NCBI RefSeq assembly: GCF_012395255.1
Contig: NZ_JAAZQD010000002.1
Location: 310,001 to 374,000 of the forward strand
Source of the DNA: Oleiagrimonas citrea
GTDB lineage: Bacteria; Pseudomonadota; Gammaproteobacteria; Xanthomonadales; Rhodanobacteraceae
DNA length: 64,000 nt
Direction of reading: 5' to 3'
In this document: positions 35,061 through 44,083 of the stretch, in pieces
Position numbering within the stretch: position 1 is the stretch's first letter
Layout: each line of letters begins with the position of its first letter
Made by a program: the position numbers and the translations under genes
Notes under the pieces: generated by a model
The model's input: the letters and a program-made list of their open reading frames with translations, nothing else
Database searches by the model: none
Told to the model about the DNA's origin: nothing

Positions 35061-35651
35061 TCATTTGTTATGAGGCAAAGCCTTTTTTAACTCGTCAACA
35101 TCTGACATAAACCATTCTATCATTTCCCAATTATCGAGCCTCGTAGCCTGATTCCCCATACTTTTCCTTATTTCCAGCAAAAGCTCAGATAGAAGTCTAA
35201 TCCATTGCGAAGTATGCACCATCAGATCTTCTTCAGACGAGCCATGACTCTCGTTTTTATAAAAGAATTGCATCATCTTATTGTACCCACGTATTACTGC
35301 ATCATCGGCCACAAGTGATAGCTTAAATCCAATTTTTCTGTAATCGACCGTGAGCATGCGCCCTATTGAAAGGTGGCTTTTATCTTTATTCTTATACTTA
35401 GGATCAGACTTAAATACTTCATCGGAAGTGAACAATATAAAAAATGGTTCAAGCAAGGAATTATATGTGTTTATGCGATCTTCACGCAGCTTATCTTCCA
35501 ATTCCTTAATACGCTCTTGATCGCGTACACGCTGCTCCCTTGAACGCTCAAACCTTACCTTGATACGCCATCCCATTCCCGTAAGCACCAGTACTAATAC
35601 GGGAGTGACTGCACTAGATATTGCTGATAGATAGTCGACCCAGTCTCGCAA
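35061..35651 (-). CDS. Membrane-anchored coiled-coil protein downstream of the OLD nuclease
   Basis: 196 residues with a TTG start preceded at good spacing by AAGGAG. A single N-terminal membrane helix (AISSAVTPVLVLVLTGMGW) is followed by a highly charged coiled coil (REQRVRDQERIKELEDKLRED) and an alpha-helical cytosolic domain with aromatic clusters. Codons are AT-rich like the OLD gene. It begins 65 bases after the OLD stop on the same strand, so co-transcription is likely. No family recognised; the layout resembles small membrane effectors or tethers paired with ATPases in phage-defence operons. Confidence 0.75.
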   Translation of the reverse strand: MRDWVDYLSAISSAVTPVLVLVLTGMGWRIKVRFERSREQRVRDQERIKELEDKLREDRINTYNSLLEPFFILFTSDEVFKSDPKYKNKDKSHLSIGRMLTVDYRKIGFKLSLVADDAVIRGYNKMMQFFYKNESHGSSEEDLMVHTSQWIRLLSELLLEIRKSMGNQATRLDNWEMIEWFMSDVDELKKALPHNK

Positions 35652-35716
35652 TGTAATTACTCCTTGTATTAAGCGGAAGTTTTGAAATTGTCACCCCCCC
35701 CCTTTAGCCGCATGTT

Positions 35717-37540
35717 TTATAGAGCCTTAAATAACTTATTCATTTCGTCCGACGACAACAGGTCACGCCCCCAATATCTCATAATTCTACGCACATCCGA
35801 TGAAATTTCTGTCCCCGGCAGCGTCTTCGCAATAAGACCACGCACCCAGGGACTCTTCATTGCCGAGTCATTCCTTTCACAAGCCTTTGAACCTAACTTT
35901 TTGAGTACTGTCTCTAGCCGAGAATCTTGGCATGATGCCGCATCCGCAATGACTTGCAGCGTCCCCGCGCCAGCAGAGCTCAATGCCGTGTGTTCAAGAT
36001 CAACCGGCGCTAACAGGAAAGGCACGCCATGAGTGATGGCAGTTTTATTTAGCGACCTTATACTCACCACCCATTGATCAATTTCTCCGCCTACCGAGGC
36101 AGCCACTGGTGAAATCTTTTCCAGCACCGGTTGAGGAAGCGTATATTTCGCATCCTGAAATGCCCTACGGACCGCGCTCGACGCATCACCATCGGCCAAC
36201 ACAAGCCATGAAATAGGTCGATCTGAGGGCGTCCCATATGACTCCAAGACTCTTATCCAAGGAGCAAAACTCGCTTTGCCTCCGACATCGACGACAAACA
36301 TCTTATCCATTCGACCGCTGGCATCATGCTCCGCCAACCGCCTTCGCAACCATTCAAAGAAAAGTCTGTCCGATTCACCTTCAACGAGTAACACAGAGCT
36401 CGCAAAGAGCATCTCCGAACCCTTGCCATTAAGAAGAGCTGTGTTTATATCCACACGGGCGCCACTGTCTATTTTTGGGAAATAGAAGTGATGATCTTTG
36501 CAGATCACAACTTGATCGAAGCCGGACTCATCTACAACAGTAGGGCTGTGCGTCGTAATGACAACCTTGTCAACACCATTTCTAGAAAGTAGCGATCGAG
36601 TGAGAACGCGCTGAGCAGACGGATGAAGAAATGACTCCGGCTCTTCCACCACCAATACAGTTCGATTGTTACTCTGCTGCGCTCCGCTTTGATTAACGGC
36701 AAGATCAAGCAGTGACTGTAAGCCAGACCCCAATTCATCAAGTTGAACGAGGGATGAATCGTGCTTGCCCGTCGACACCTTCAATGAAAATTTATCCAGT
36801 AGCACGTCGACCAAGTCTGCTGTGTCGCAATTAAGTGATATTGCTCCTTCACGAGCAAGACCCCGCGGCAGATTTCCGTTCATGTCAGACCACAACGGCT
36901 CGACAAATCGTTCCAACATACTTTTAATCGAATCAAACTGCCTCTTAAAGCTTCGATATTCTTGTGGCGCACCCCCTTGCTGATGGTGCGACACCTTATT
37001 AACCAAACGTGACAGGTACGCATTTTTTAAAGTTGATTTAAAGCGAACTGATGAGACATCACGAAAACTAGGCACATAGAAGAAATTCAGCGCCTCCTGC
37101 AACCTAGTAAGCAGATCGACTGCGTTAGCGTCGCTCCGAGGAGACTCTTTTCGACTCGGATTACCAAGCGCCAAATAGGCTAACCTGTAAGGGCTCAACC
37201 GCACGTTCAACCTGAGGATAGCAACGCCATCTTTTGAGCATTTATACTTCCGATGCGCACGGCCATCGAGCACACGTATGCTTAACGTCAATCGTCGAGC
37301 ACGATGTTTTGTTTCTCGCGCCGGAAGGATAAACTCCGCAACATCTGTCGGAAGCTCCCATTCCGATTTAAAAACGGACGGGTCAACCCCATTTAGGAAC
37401 CAATCGAGGATACGTAATATGGACGTCTTTCCTGCATTATTTGGACCCACGACAACCGACACATCTCTATCGATAGGAAGATAGGTGGATCGATATCCGC
37501 GAAGATTGTCCGCCTGCACTCCGGTTAGTTCGAACGTCAT
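35717..37540 (-). CDS. OLD-family ATPase/TOPRIM nuclease
   Basis: 607 residues. The N-terminal ABC-type ATPase has Walker A GPNNAGKT at 32-39, an ABC-signature-like LDELGSGLQSL from 267, Walker B VLVVEEPES at 295-303 and H-loop THSP at 330-333. The C-terminal TOPRIM nuclease starts with VLLVEGESD (Glu387), then VVDVGGK and LADGDA (Asp449, Asp451) and a later DLEHT. This is the architecture of P2 OLD and Gabija GajA, which act against phage or recombination intermediates. No UvrD-like GajB is adjacent, so it is not a canonical Gabija pair. Codon use is AT-rich relative to flanking genes, indicating transfer. It is first in a probable two-gene unit. Confidence 0.9.
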   Translation of the reverse strand: MTFELTGVQADNLRGYRSTYLPIDRDVSVVVGPNNAGKTSILRILDWFLNGVDPSVFKSEWELPTDVAEFILPARETKHRARRLTLSIRVLDGRAHRKYKCSKDGVAILRLNVRLSPYRLAYLALGNPSRKESPRSDANAVDLLTRLQEALNFFYVPSFRDVSSVRFKSTLKNAYLSRLVNKVSHHQQGGAPQEYRSFKRQFDSIKSMLERFVEPLWSDMNGNLPRGLAREGAISLNCDTADLVDVLLDKFSLKVSTGKHDSSLVQLDELGSGLQSLLDLAVNQSGAQQSNNRTVLVVEEPESFLHPSAQRVLTRSLLSRNGVDKVVITTHSPTVVDESGFDQVVICKDHHFYFPKIDSGARVDINTALLNGKGSEMLFASSVLLVEGESDRLFFEWLRRRLAEHDASGRMDKMFVVDVGGKASFAPWIRVLESYGTPSDRPISWLVLADGDASSAVRRAFQDAKYTLPQPVLEKISPVAASVGGEIDQWVVSIRSLNKTAITHGVPFLLAPVDLEHTALSSAGAGTLQVIADAASCQDSRLETVLKKLGSKACERNDSAMKSPWVRGLIAKTLPGTEISSDVRRIMRYWGRDLLSSDEMNKLFKAL

Positions 37541-37605
37541 CCTTCCCTCCTAGCTAGGAGCTCTCATTGGTTTAAAGCCGCCGTACAATCAAATTACTGG
37601 ACACA

Positions 37606-37635
37606 AAAAAGGGCGACCCCAAAGTCGCCCTTTTA
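37606..37635. terminator. Rho-independent terminator between nrdJ partner and OLD gene
   Basis: AAAAAAGGGCGAC / GTCGCCCTTTT: a seven-base GC stem flanked by A- and T-runs. It lies past the stop of the TSCPD gene (minus strand) and marks the right boundary of the AT-rich island. Confidence 0.82.
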
Positions 37636-37679
37636 AATATCTCACCTAGTTATCCACAGACCCGAGCAAACTCAACACA

Positions 37680-38408
37680 TCACCCACACTTCGAATACCC
37701 ACAATTCAAACAAGTCTGACAATTATCCATCAGCACAAGCGCCTTGGTATTGCACTTGCTGCACAGACTCGCACTAGCCGGAAACGCCCCACCCTCGGCA
37801 CTCTCCGCAGCCGGCATATCCGTATCCTCAGCCGTCTTCTGCCCCGCCTCGTAGGCCGCCCGCTTCTCTTCCATCAACGCGCGCTGGCTGTCGCTGATAT
37901 CCGGGTCCTTGATCATGCCGATCAGCTTGAGATGCTGCTCAATGACAGACCCGATCTCGGCGACGATGGACGGCATGTACACGCCACCCGCCTTGAAATA
38001 CCCACCACGCGGGTCGAACACGGCCTTCATCTCCTCCACCAGGAAGGTGACGTCGCCGCCCTTGCGGAACACCGCGGACATGATGCGGGTGAGCGCCACG
38101 ATCCACTGGAAGTGGTCCATGTTCTTGGAGTTGATGAAGATCTCGAACGGGCGGCGCTGCTCGTGCGGGGTGCCCTGGTTGAGCACGATGTCGTTGATGG
38201 TGACGTACAGCGCGTGCTCGAACAGCGGCGACTTGATCTTGTAGGTGGAGCCGACCAGAACCTCCGGGCGCTCCACGCTTTCGTGCATCTGGATGACCTC
38301 GGCGCCGGCACTCTTGGGCTTGGCGGCGGCCTTGGGGGTCTCGACGGGCTTGTCGTCCGGCTTGACGACCTGGTAGCCCTTGATTTTCTTTTCGATCTTG
38401 ATGGTCAT
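37680..38408 (-). CDS. TSCPD-domain protein, detached C-terminal partner of NrdJ
   Basis: 242 residues. After a Lys/Ala/Pro-rich linker the TSCPD region begins (SPLFEHALYVTINDIVLN, RRPFEIFINSKNMDHFQWIV, FRKGGDVTFLVEEMKAVFDP), and the C-terminus has CSKCNTKALVLMDNCQTCLNCGYSKCG, a zinc ribbon and possible redox-active Cys set. In many NrdJ enzymes this domain is fused to the catalytic chain; here it is a separate gene 314 bases downstream. It likely supplies the thiols that re-reduce the active site or a regulatory zinc module. ATG 38408 follows AGGAACC. Confidence 0.9.
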   Translation of the reverse strand: MTIKIEKKIKGYQVVKPDDKPVETPKAAAKPKSAGAEVIQMHESVERPEVLVGSTYKIKSPLFEHALYVTINDIVLNQGTPHEQRRPFEIFINSKNMDHFQWIVALTRIMSAVFRKGGDVTFLVEEMKAVFDPRGGYFKAGGVYMPSIVAEIGSVIEQHLKLIGMIKDPDISDSQRALMEEKRAAYEAGQKTAEDTDMPAAESAEGGAFPASASLCSKCNTKALVLMDNCQTCLNCGYSKCG

Positions 38409-38630
38409 GTCGGTGGTTCCTGTCTCGCCCTGCCGGAAAGAGGTCCCGCCCCGGCGCGATGCCGAAGCGGGCTCAGTGTTCGCGGTCCGGTGCTGCGACC
38501 GCGCTGGCAGTGGGCTCGGTAGCCGCCGGTGGCGGCCGTCCCGGCGTCGGGTTCTTGCCCGTCGCCTCGTTGTCGGCAGTCTTGCCGCTGCCTCGGCTTC
38601 CCCCTTGGGGAATGTCCAAAACTTTTTGTC

Positions 38631-38715
38631 GTCATCCCGGCGAAGGCCGGGACCCAGTGACTGCGCGCACTTGCGTGGTCCCAAGGCGCTGGGTTCCGGC
38701 GTTCGCCGGAATGAC
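38631..38715. repeat. Long imperfect inverted repeat between nrdJ genes
   Basis: GTCATCCCGGCGAAGGCCGG at the left pairs with CCGGCGTTCGCCGGAATGAC at the right, with inner arms GGGACCCAG / CTGGGTTCC. Sequences of this pattern are dispersed repeats in many Xanthomonadales and other proteobacterial genomes. Here it sits inside the gap splitting the catalytic and TSCPD genes, and may stabilise or attenuate the transcript. Confidence 0.8.
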
Positions 38716-38722
38716 GGGGTGC

Positions 38723-40870
38723 TCAGAACTTGCCGTAATAGCCTTCCTTGAGGGCATCGAACAGGTTGGCGGCGGTGTGCAGTTCGCCGTCGTATTCGAT
38801 TTCCTCGTTGCCCTTGGCTTCCACCACGGTGCCGTCTTCCAGTTCGAAGCGGTAGGTGGTGTTCTCCAGGTCCGACTCCTTGACCAGCACGCCCTGGAAG
38901 GCAGCCGGGTTGAAGCGGAACGTGGTGCAGCCCTTCAGGCCCTGCTTGTACGCGTAGACGTAGATGTCCTTGAAGTCTTCGTACGGGTACTCGGTGGGCA
39001 CGTTGGCGGTCTTGGAGATGGACGAGTCCACCCACTTCTGCGCCGCGGCCTGCATGTCCACGTGCTGGGTCGGCGAAATGTCGTCGGCAGCCACGAAATA
39101 GTCCGGCAACTTGGCCTTGGGGTCGTCCGAGTACGGCATGGCGTCGGCGTTGATCAGCGCGCGGTAGGCCAGCAGCTCGAAGGAGAACACGTTGACCTTC
39201 TCCTTGGTCTTGCGGCCCTCGCGGATGACGTTGCGCGAGTAGTGGTGCGCGAAGCTCGGCTCGATACCGTTGCTGACGTTGTTGGCCAGGCTCAGGCTGA
39301 TGGTGCCGGTCGGCGCGATGGACGTGTGGTGGGTAAAGCGCGCGCCCTTCTCGGCGAGCTGCTCGACCAGTTCCGGCGCGGCCTCGGCGATGCGCTGCAT
39401 GTAGCGGCTGTACTTGGCGTGCAGCACGGAGCCGCGGATCTTGCCGCCGACGGTCCAGCCGTCCTTCGCCATCTCCGGACGCTTGCGCAGCATCTCGGCG
39501 GTGACGGTGTATTCGTCGGCCAGCACCGGCGCGACGCCCTTCTCCTCGCCCAGTTCCAGCGCGACTTCCCAGCCGGCCACGGCCATCTCGCGCGCGACGC
39601 GCTCGGTGAACTCGGCCGCTTCCTTGGAGCCGTAGCGCTGCTTGAGCATGGTCAGCGTGCTGCCCAGGCCCAGGAAGCCCATGCCGTGGCGGCGCTTGTT
39701 CATGATCTCGGCGCGCTGCTGCGGCAGCGGCAGGCCGTTGATCTCGACCACGTTGTCGAGCATGCGGGTGAAGATCTTCACCACCTCGCGGTACTCGTCC
39801 CAGTCGAAGCGCGGCTTCGGACCGAAGGCGTCGCGCACGAACATGGTCAGGTTGACCGAGCCCAGCAGGCACGAGCCGTACGGCGGCAGCGGCTGCTCGC
39901 CGCAGGGGTTGGTGGCGCGGATGTGCTCGCACCACCAGTTGTTGTTCATCTCGTTGACGCGGTCGATGAGGATGAAGCCTGGCTCGGCGTAGTCGTACGT
40001 CGAGACCATGATCATGTCCCACAGATGACGCGCGCGAACGTGGCCGTAGATCTTGCAGGCGACCAGGCCGTCCTCGCGGTCGACGTAGTCGGCGTGCGTG
40101 GGCCATTCGCGCCACACCACCTGCGACTCGTCGTTGAGATCGACTTCGTGCTGTTCCTTGATGTGCACCGGGAACACCAGCGGCCAGTCGGCGTCGGCCT
40201 CGACGGCCTGCATGAAGCCGTCGGTGATCAGCAGCGACAGGTTGAACTGGCGCAGGCGGCCATCCTCGCGCTTGGCGCGGATGAACTCGCGCACGTCCGG
40301 ATGGCGCACGTCGAAGGTGCCCATCTGCGCGCCGCGGCGGCCGCCGGCAGAGGACACCGTGAAGCACATCTTGTCGTAGATATCCATGAACGACAGCGGG
40401 CCGGACGTGTAGGCGCCGGCGCCGGACACGTACGCGCCGCGCGGACGCAGCGTGGAGAACTCGTAGCCGATGCCGCAGCCGGCCTTCAGGGTCAGGCCGG
40501 CCTCGTGCACCTTCTCCAGGATGTCGTCCATGGAGTCGGTGATGGTGCCCGACACGGTGCAGTTGATGGTCGAGGTCTTGGGCTTGTGCTCCTGCGCGCC
40601 GGCGTTGGAGGTGATGCGACCGGCCGGAATCGCGCCATGGCGCAGCGCCCACAGGAACTTCTCGTACCAGGTCTGCTTCAGCTCGTCGGTGGTCTCGACA
40701 TCGGCGAGGGCGCGCGCGACGCGCTTCCAGGTGTCGTCGACCTCTACATCGACCGGTTCGCCGCTCTTGGCCTTGAGGCGGTACTTCTTGTCCCAGATGT
40801 CCTGGGAGGCGGGTTGCAGCGGGATGGCGGTGATGTCGGTGCCCATGGCTTTCTTGCGTGCCGTGCTCAT
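38723..40870 (-). CDS. nrdJ: Adenosylcobalamin-dependent ribonucleotide reductase, catalytic chain
   Basis: 715-residue class II ribonucleotide reductase that reduces ribonucleotides with coenzyme B12 and without oxygen. Diagnostic segments are in order: RITSNAGAQEH, TINCTVSGTITDSMDDIL, GCGIGYEFSTLRPRGA, TNPCGEQPLPPYGSCLLGSV (active-site Cys with Glu), RRHGMGFLGLGSTL, HHTSIAPTGTISL and the C-terminal KGCTTFRFNP. It ends GYYGKF without a TSCPD domain, which is encoded next door. ATG 40870 follows GGGGGGT. A palindrome about 230 bases upstream fits an NrdR box. No cobalamin riboswitch could be recognised. Confidence 0.93.
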   Translation of the reverse strand: MSTARKKAMGTDITAIPLQPASQDIWDKKYRLKAKSGEPVDVEVDDTWKRVARALADVETTDELKQTWYEKFLWALRHGAIPAGRITSNAGAQEHKPKTSTINCTVSGTITDSMDDILEKVHEAGLTLKAGCGIGYEFSTLRPRGAYVSGAGAYTSGPLSFMDIYDKMCFTVSSAGGRRGAQMGTFDVRHPDVREFIRAKREDGRLRQFNLSLLITDGFMQAVEADADWPLVFPVHIKEQHEVDLNDESQVVWREWPTHADYVDREDGLVACKIYGHVRARHLWDMIMVSTYDYAEPGFILIDRVNEMNNNWWCEHIRATNPCGEQPLPPYGSCLLGSVNLTMFVRDAFGPKPRFDWDEYREVVKIFTRMLDNVVEINGLPLPQQRAEIMNKRRHGMGFLGLGSTLTMLKQRYGSKEAAEFTERVAREMAVAGWEVALELGEEKGVAPVLADEYTVTAEMLRKRPEMAKDGWTVGGKIRGSVLHAKYSRYMQRIAEAAPELVEQLAEKGARFTHHTSIAPTGTISLSLANNVSNGIEPSFAHHYSRNVIREGRKTKEKVNVFSFELLAYRALINADAMPYSDDPKAKLPDYFVAADDISPTQHVDMQAAAQKWVDSSISKTANVPTEYPYEDFKDIYVYAYKQGLKGCTTFRFNPAAFQGVLVKESDLENTTYRFELEDGTVVEAKGNEEIEYDGELHTAANLFDALKEGYYGKF

Positions 40871-41097
40871 TGTTCCGATACCCCCCGCCCGATGGTCTCT
40901 ACTTGCATGGATCTGGCCTTGTTTTTCTGGTCCACCGGCGTGCGAACCGGCGACGAAGCGGTGTCGCTGCGCACGCAAGACGCGAGCGCATCGACGGAAA
41001 TTCCTGTTATCGCTGGCGAACCCTGGAAGTCACTGCGCACATCCCCCATGGGGCCGAAGCCCGTGCTGCACGTTGATCCGGCGTACTTGTGAATGGG

Positions 41098-41113
41098 ACA
41101 CAAGATGTTGTGA
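41098..41113 (-). promoter_or_regulatory. Candidate NrdR box upstream of nrdJ
   Basis: ACACAAGATGTTGTGA is a 16-base near-palindrome (ACACAA / TTGTGA) matching the NrdR-box pattern acaCwA-tat-TwGtgt. A degraded half-site ACTTGTGA lies at 41085-41092, about two helical turns away on centre. NrdR normally needs two boxes, so the second would be weak. The site is between nrdJ and the divergent protease gene and could affect either. Confidence 0.5.
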
Positions 41114-41337
41114 TCGCTCGCGGGAGATAACACTAACCCTGCGGTGGGCGCTTGTAAAGCATCCAAATGGCCGAGGTGCGCGAGAAGCCGCGCAGGGGCC
41201 TGAAAGCTGAAGAAAAGCGGCAATCGGGAGACATCCGGAACGGTTTTATCCGCGCCTTGAGAAACTCCGGCGGGGGTTCCACAGTCCATGTTCCATGGGC
41301 GCTTCGCGCCCGCGACCGACACACCAAGGAGACGACC

Positions 41338-42729
41338 ATGCAAGCTGCCGCACCGGCGCGCCGCTCATCCACGTTTCTCGCCCTTTGCCTGGGGCTCGCC
41401 GCACTGGTTTGCGCGCTGCCCGCCGGGACCGCCCGCGCGGCGTTGCCGACCGCCGTGAATGGCCAGCCCGTGCCGTCGCTGGCGCCCATGCTCAAGCAGG
41501 TGACCCCGGCGGTGGTGAACATTTCCTCGAAGACCCTGGTGCGCGAGCGCAACCCGTTCTTCAATGATCCGGTGCTGCGCCAGTTCTTCGGCAGCCCGCC
41601 GCCGCGCGAACGCGTCGAGCAGAGTCTGGGGTCGGGCGTGATCGTGAACGCGGCCAAGGGCTACGTGCTGACCAACAACCACGTCATCGCCGGCGCCGAC
41701 GACATCACCGTCACGCTGAAGGACGGCCGCGACTTCAAGGCCAAGCTGGTCGGCGCGGACCCGGACACCGACATCGCGGTGCTGAAGATTCCCGCCCGGA
41801 ACCTGCACGAGCTGCCGCTGGCCGACTCGGGCAAGACCCAGGTCGGCGACTTCGTGGTCGCGGTCGGCGACCCGTTCGGCCTCGGTCAGACCGTGACCTC
41901 GGGCATCGTCTCGGCGCTGGGACGCAGCGGGCTGGGCGACACCTACCAGAACTTCATCCAGACCGACGCCTCGATCAATCCGGGTAATTCCGGCGGCCCG
42001 CTGGTGAACCTGAACGGCCAGCTGATCGGCATCAATTCGATGATCTATTCGCCATCCGGCGCCAGCGCCGGTATCGGCTTCGCCATTCCCGCCAACCTCG
42101 CGCACGAGGTCATGCAGCAGCTGCTGAAGTACGGCAAGGTGCGTCGCGGCAGCCTGGGACTATCGGTGCAGGCGATCAACGACCGCATGGCCAACGCCCT
42201 GCATCTGCAGCGCGCACAGGGCACGGTGGTGACGCGGGTGCAGCCCGGCTCGCCGGCGGACAAGGCCGGCGTGCAGGTCGGCGACGTGCTGACCGCAATC
42301 AACGGCAAGCCGGTACGCGGCCCGCGCGACCTGGACAACAGCGAGGGCCTGCTGCCGGTCGGCAGCCGGGTCGACCTGACCCTGCAGCGTGACGACCGCA
42401 CCGTGCACGTGACCTCACGCATCGAGCCGGAACAGGTCGCGCACGCCGACGGCGCCAGCATCGATCCGCGCCTGGACGGCGTGCGCCTGAGCGGGCTGAC
42501 CCGCAACCAGCGCCACCAGGGCCTGTACGGCGCGCGGGTGGACACCCTGCAGGACGGCAGCCGCGCTGCACGCAGCGGGCTGCAGAAGGGCGACGTCATC
42601 ATCGCCATCAACCGCCAGCGCATCGCCACGCTGCGGCAGATGCGCCAGTTGCTGAAGGAATTCCATCCCTCGCGGCTGGTACTGACGGTGGTCCACGGAA
42701 ACCGGGTGCGTTTTGTGATGCTGCGCTGA
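41338..42729 (+). CDS. Do-type periplasmic serine protease (DegQ/DegP-like)
   Basis: 463 residues with a signal peptide ending ARA. Trypsin-like triad: His115 in LTNNHVIAG, Asp145 in PDTDIAVLK, Ser218 in NPGNSGGPL. Two PDZ domains follow (residues ~270-365 and ~370-460; GSLGLSVQAI, then DGSRAARSGLQKGDVIIAIN). It degrades or chaperones misfolded envelope proteins. AAGGAG precedes ATG 41338. Length is close to DegQ and MucD, so the exact orthologue is left open. Confidence 0.92.
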   Translation: MQAAAPARRSSTFLALCLGLAALVCALPAGTARAALPTAVNGQPVPSLAPMLKQVTPAVVNISSKTLVRERNPFFNDPVLRQFFGSPPPRERVEQSLGSGVIVNAAKGYVLTNNHVIAGADDITVTLKDGRDFKAKLVGADPDTDIAVLKIPARNLHELPLADSGKTQVGDFVVAVGDPFGLGQTVTSGIVSALGRSGLGDTYQNFIQTDASINPGNSGGPLVNLNGQLIGINSMIYSPSGASAGIGFAIPANLAHEVMQQLLKYGKVRRGSLGLSVQAINDRMANALHLQRAQGTVVTRVQPGSPADKAGVQVGDVLTAINGKPVRGPRDLDNSEGLLPVGSRVDLTLQRDDRTVHVTSRIEPEQVAHADGASIDPRLDGVRLSGLTRNQRHQGLYGARVDTLQDGSRAARSGLQKGDVIIAINRQRIATLRQMRQLLKEFHPSRLVLTVVHGNRVRFVMLR

Positions 42730-42841
42730 ATTCAAGCACTTCCATCGCCCGCGGATGAACGCAACGTGACGCGCTAGACATGCGGGATACAGCCACGGAC
42801 CGCATAATCGTGGCTGTATTCCCATGATCTGCCTGTCCCGT

Positions 42842-43942
42842 ATGAAGATCCGATTCCGCTACATCGCCGCCTTCGCCCTGGCCTGCGTCTCCGGCGGCGC
42901 CTTCGCCCACGGCGGCCGCGCCCCGGCCGGACATGCGCTGACCTGGCGCGGCGACGTCACCACCGCGCGCGCCTTCGTCGACGACATGGCCGCGGCCTGG
43001 CGGCGCAGCGGGCACGCGCGCATGACGCTGGAGCCGTTCAACACCATCTCGGCGCTGGATCAGCTCAGCCACGGACAGGTCGACATCGCCGGTACCGCGC
43101 GCGGCATCGCGCCGCGCCGCGCCGAGGAGAAGTCGCTGCAGTTCACGCCGGTAGCCTGGGATGCGCTGGTCATCATCACCAATCACCGCAACCCGGTGCG
43201 CGGCCTGACCCTGAAGCAGCTGCACGACATCTACTTCGGCAAGATCCGCAACTGGAGCCAGCTCGGCGGCCCGCATCGTCCGATCAACGTCTACGCGGTC
43301 GCCAGCCCCAGCGACGGCGTCGAATTCAGCCTGCGCCGCCTGCTGTACGGGCGCGGCAACCAGCCTGTCGCCGCACCGCGTCTGTACATCAACGTGAAGA
43401 GCCTGGAGAAGGCCGTGGCGCTGGACCCGGACGGGTTCGGCGTCAGCACGCTGTCGGGCGTGCACGGCAACCGCAAGCTGAAGATGCTGGCCATCAGTGG
43501 CGTGCGTCCGAGCACCGCGCACGTAGCCGACGGCAGCTATCCGCTATACACGCCGCTGTACCTGGTCACGCGCAACAACGAACACAACCCCAGCGCGCAG
43601 GCCTTCATCGACTTCACCGCCAGCGCCACCGGCAAGCGCATCCTGCGCAAGCATCATCTGCTGCCCTATGCCGACGGCCTGTCACTGGCCCAGGGCGAGG
43701 ACGAGCGCATGGCGAACATCGCCGACGCGGTCGGCCGCGTGATCCACAACGGTCCGACCGCCGCGCCGCGCGCCACCTACACCTCGCGCACGGCCATCGC
43801 GCCGACCTCGCCGCTGACGCGGGCCGCGCGCGACCGCATGCTCGACAAGCAGGCGCGTGAGGCGGAAAACCGCAAGGCGGCCAAACGCTCCAATGCGGCC
43901 AATGCCGCCGCCACGCGCAAGGCGAACGACAAGCAGGGCTGA
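42842..43942 (+). CDS. PstS-like periplasmic substrate-binding protein with basic tail
   Basis: 366 residues. The signal peptide ends AFA; the body is a type II periplasmic binding fold of the PBP_like/PstS group (MTLEPFNTISALDQLSHGQVDIAGTAR, FTPVAWDALVIITN, LKQLHDIYFGKIRNWSQLGG). The final ~55 residues are an Ala/Lys/Arg-rich extension (EAENRKAAKRSNAANAAATR) beyond the usual fold. No pst permease genes adjoin, so it may be an orphan phosphate- or anion-binding protein or sensor. ATG 42842 is preferred over 42824. Confidence 0.85.
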   Translation: MKIRFRYIAAFALACVSGGAFAHGGRAPAGHALTWRGDVTTARAFVDDMAAAWRRSGHARMTLEPFNTISALDQLSHGQVDIAGTARGIAPRRAEEKSLQFTPVAWDALVIITNHRNPVRGLTLKQLHDIYFGKIRNWSQLGGPHRPINVYAVASPSDGVEFSLRRLLYGRGNQPVAAPRLYINVKSLEKAVALDPDGFGVSTLSGVHGNRKLKMLAISGVRPSTAHVADGSYPLYTPLYLVTRNNEHNPSAQAFIDFTASATGKRILRKHHLLPYADGLSLAQGEDERMANIADAVGRVIHNGPTAAPRATYTSRTAIAPTSPLTRAARDRMLDKQAREAENRKAAKRSNAANAAATRKANDKQG

Positions 43943-43964
43943 TCTCCCCGATCCGTACGCCCTT

Positions 43965-43992
43965 CGACGCCCGGCCATCGCGCCGGGCGTCG
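43965..43992 (+). terminator. Hairpin after the PstS-like gene
   Basis: CGACGCCCGG / CCGGGCGTCG, a ten-base perfect stem with an eight-base loop followed by TCGTTT, 23 bases past the stop codon. Confidence 0.6.
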
Positions 43993-44083
43993 TCGTTTAC
44001 GGCGCCCTGACGCTGCATGCACGGGCAGGCAAACGGTATGCTTGTCCCTTCGCACACAGCACTACGCAGAAGGAGTTGGGCAT

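Noticed and set aside
35061..37540. Canonical Gabija system
   Set aside because: The OLD protein resembles GajA, but no UvrD-like helicase (GajB) lies on either side.
40871..41337. Cobalamin riboswitch before nrdJ
   Set aside because: No B12-box or conserved core could be found by reading either strand; the NrdR-like palindrome is the better explanation.
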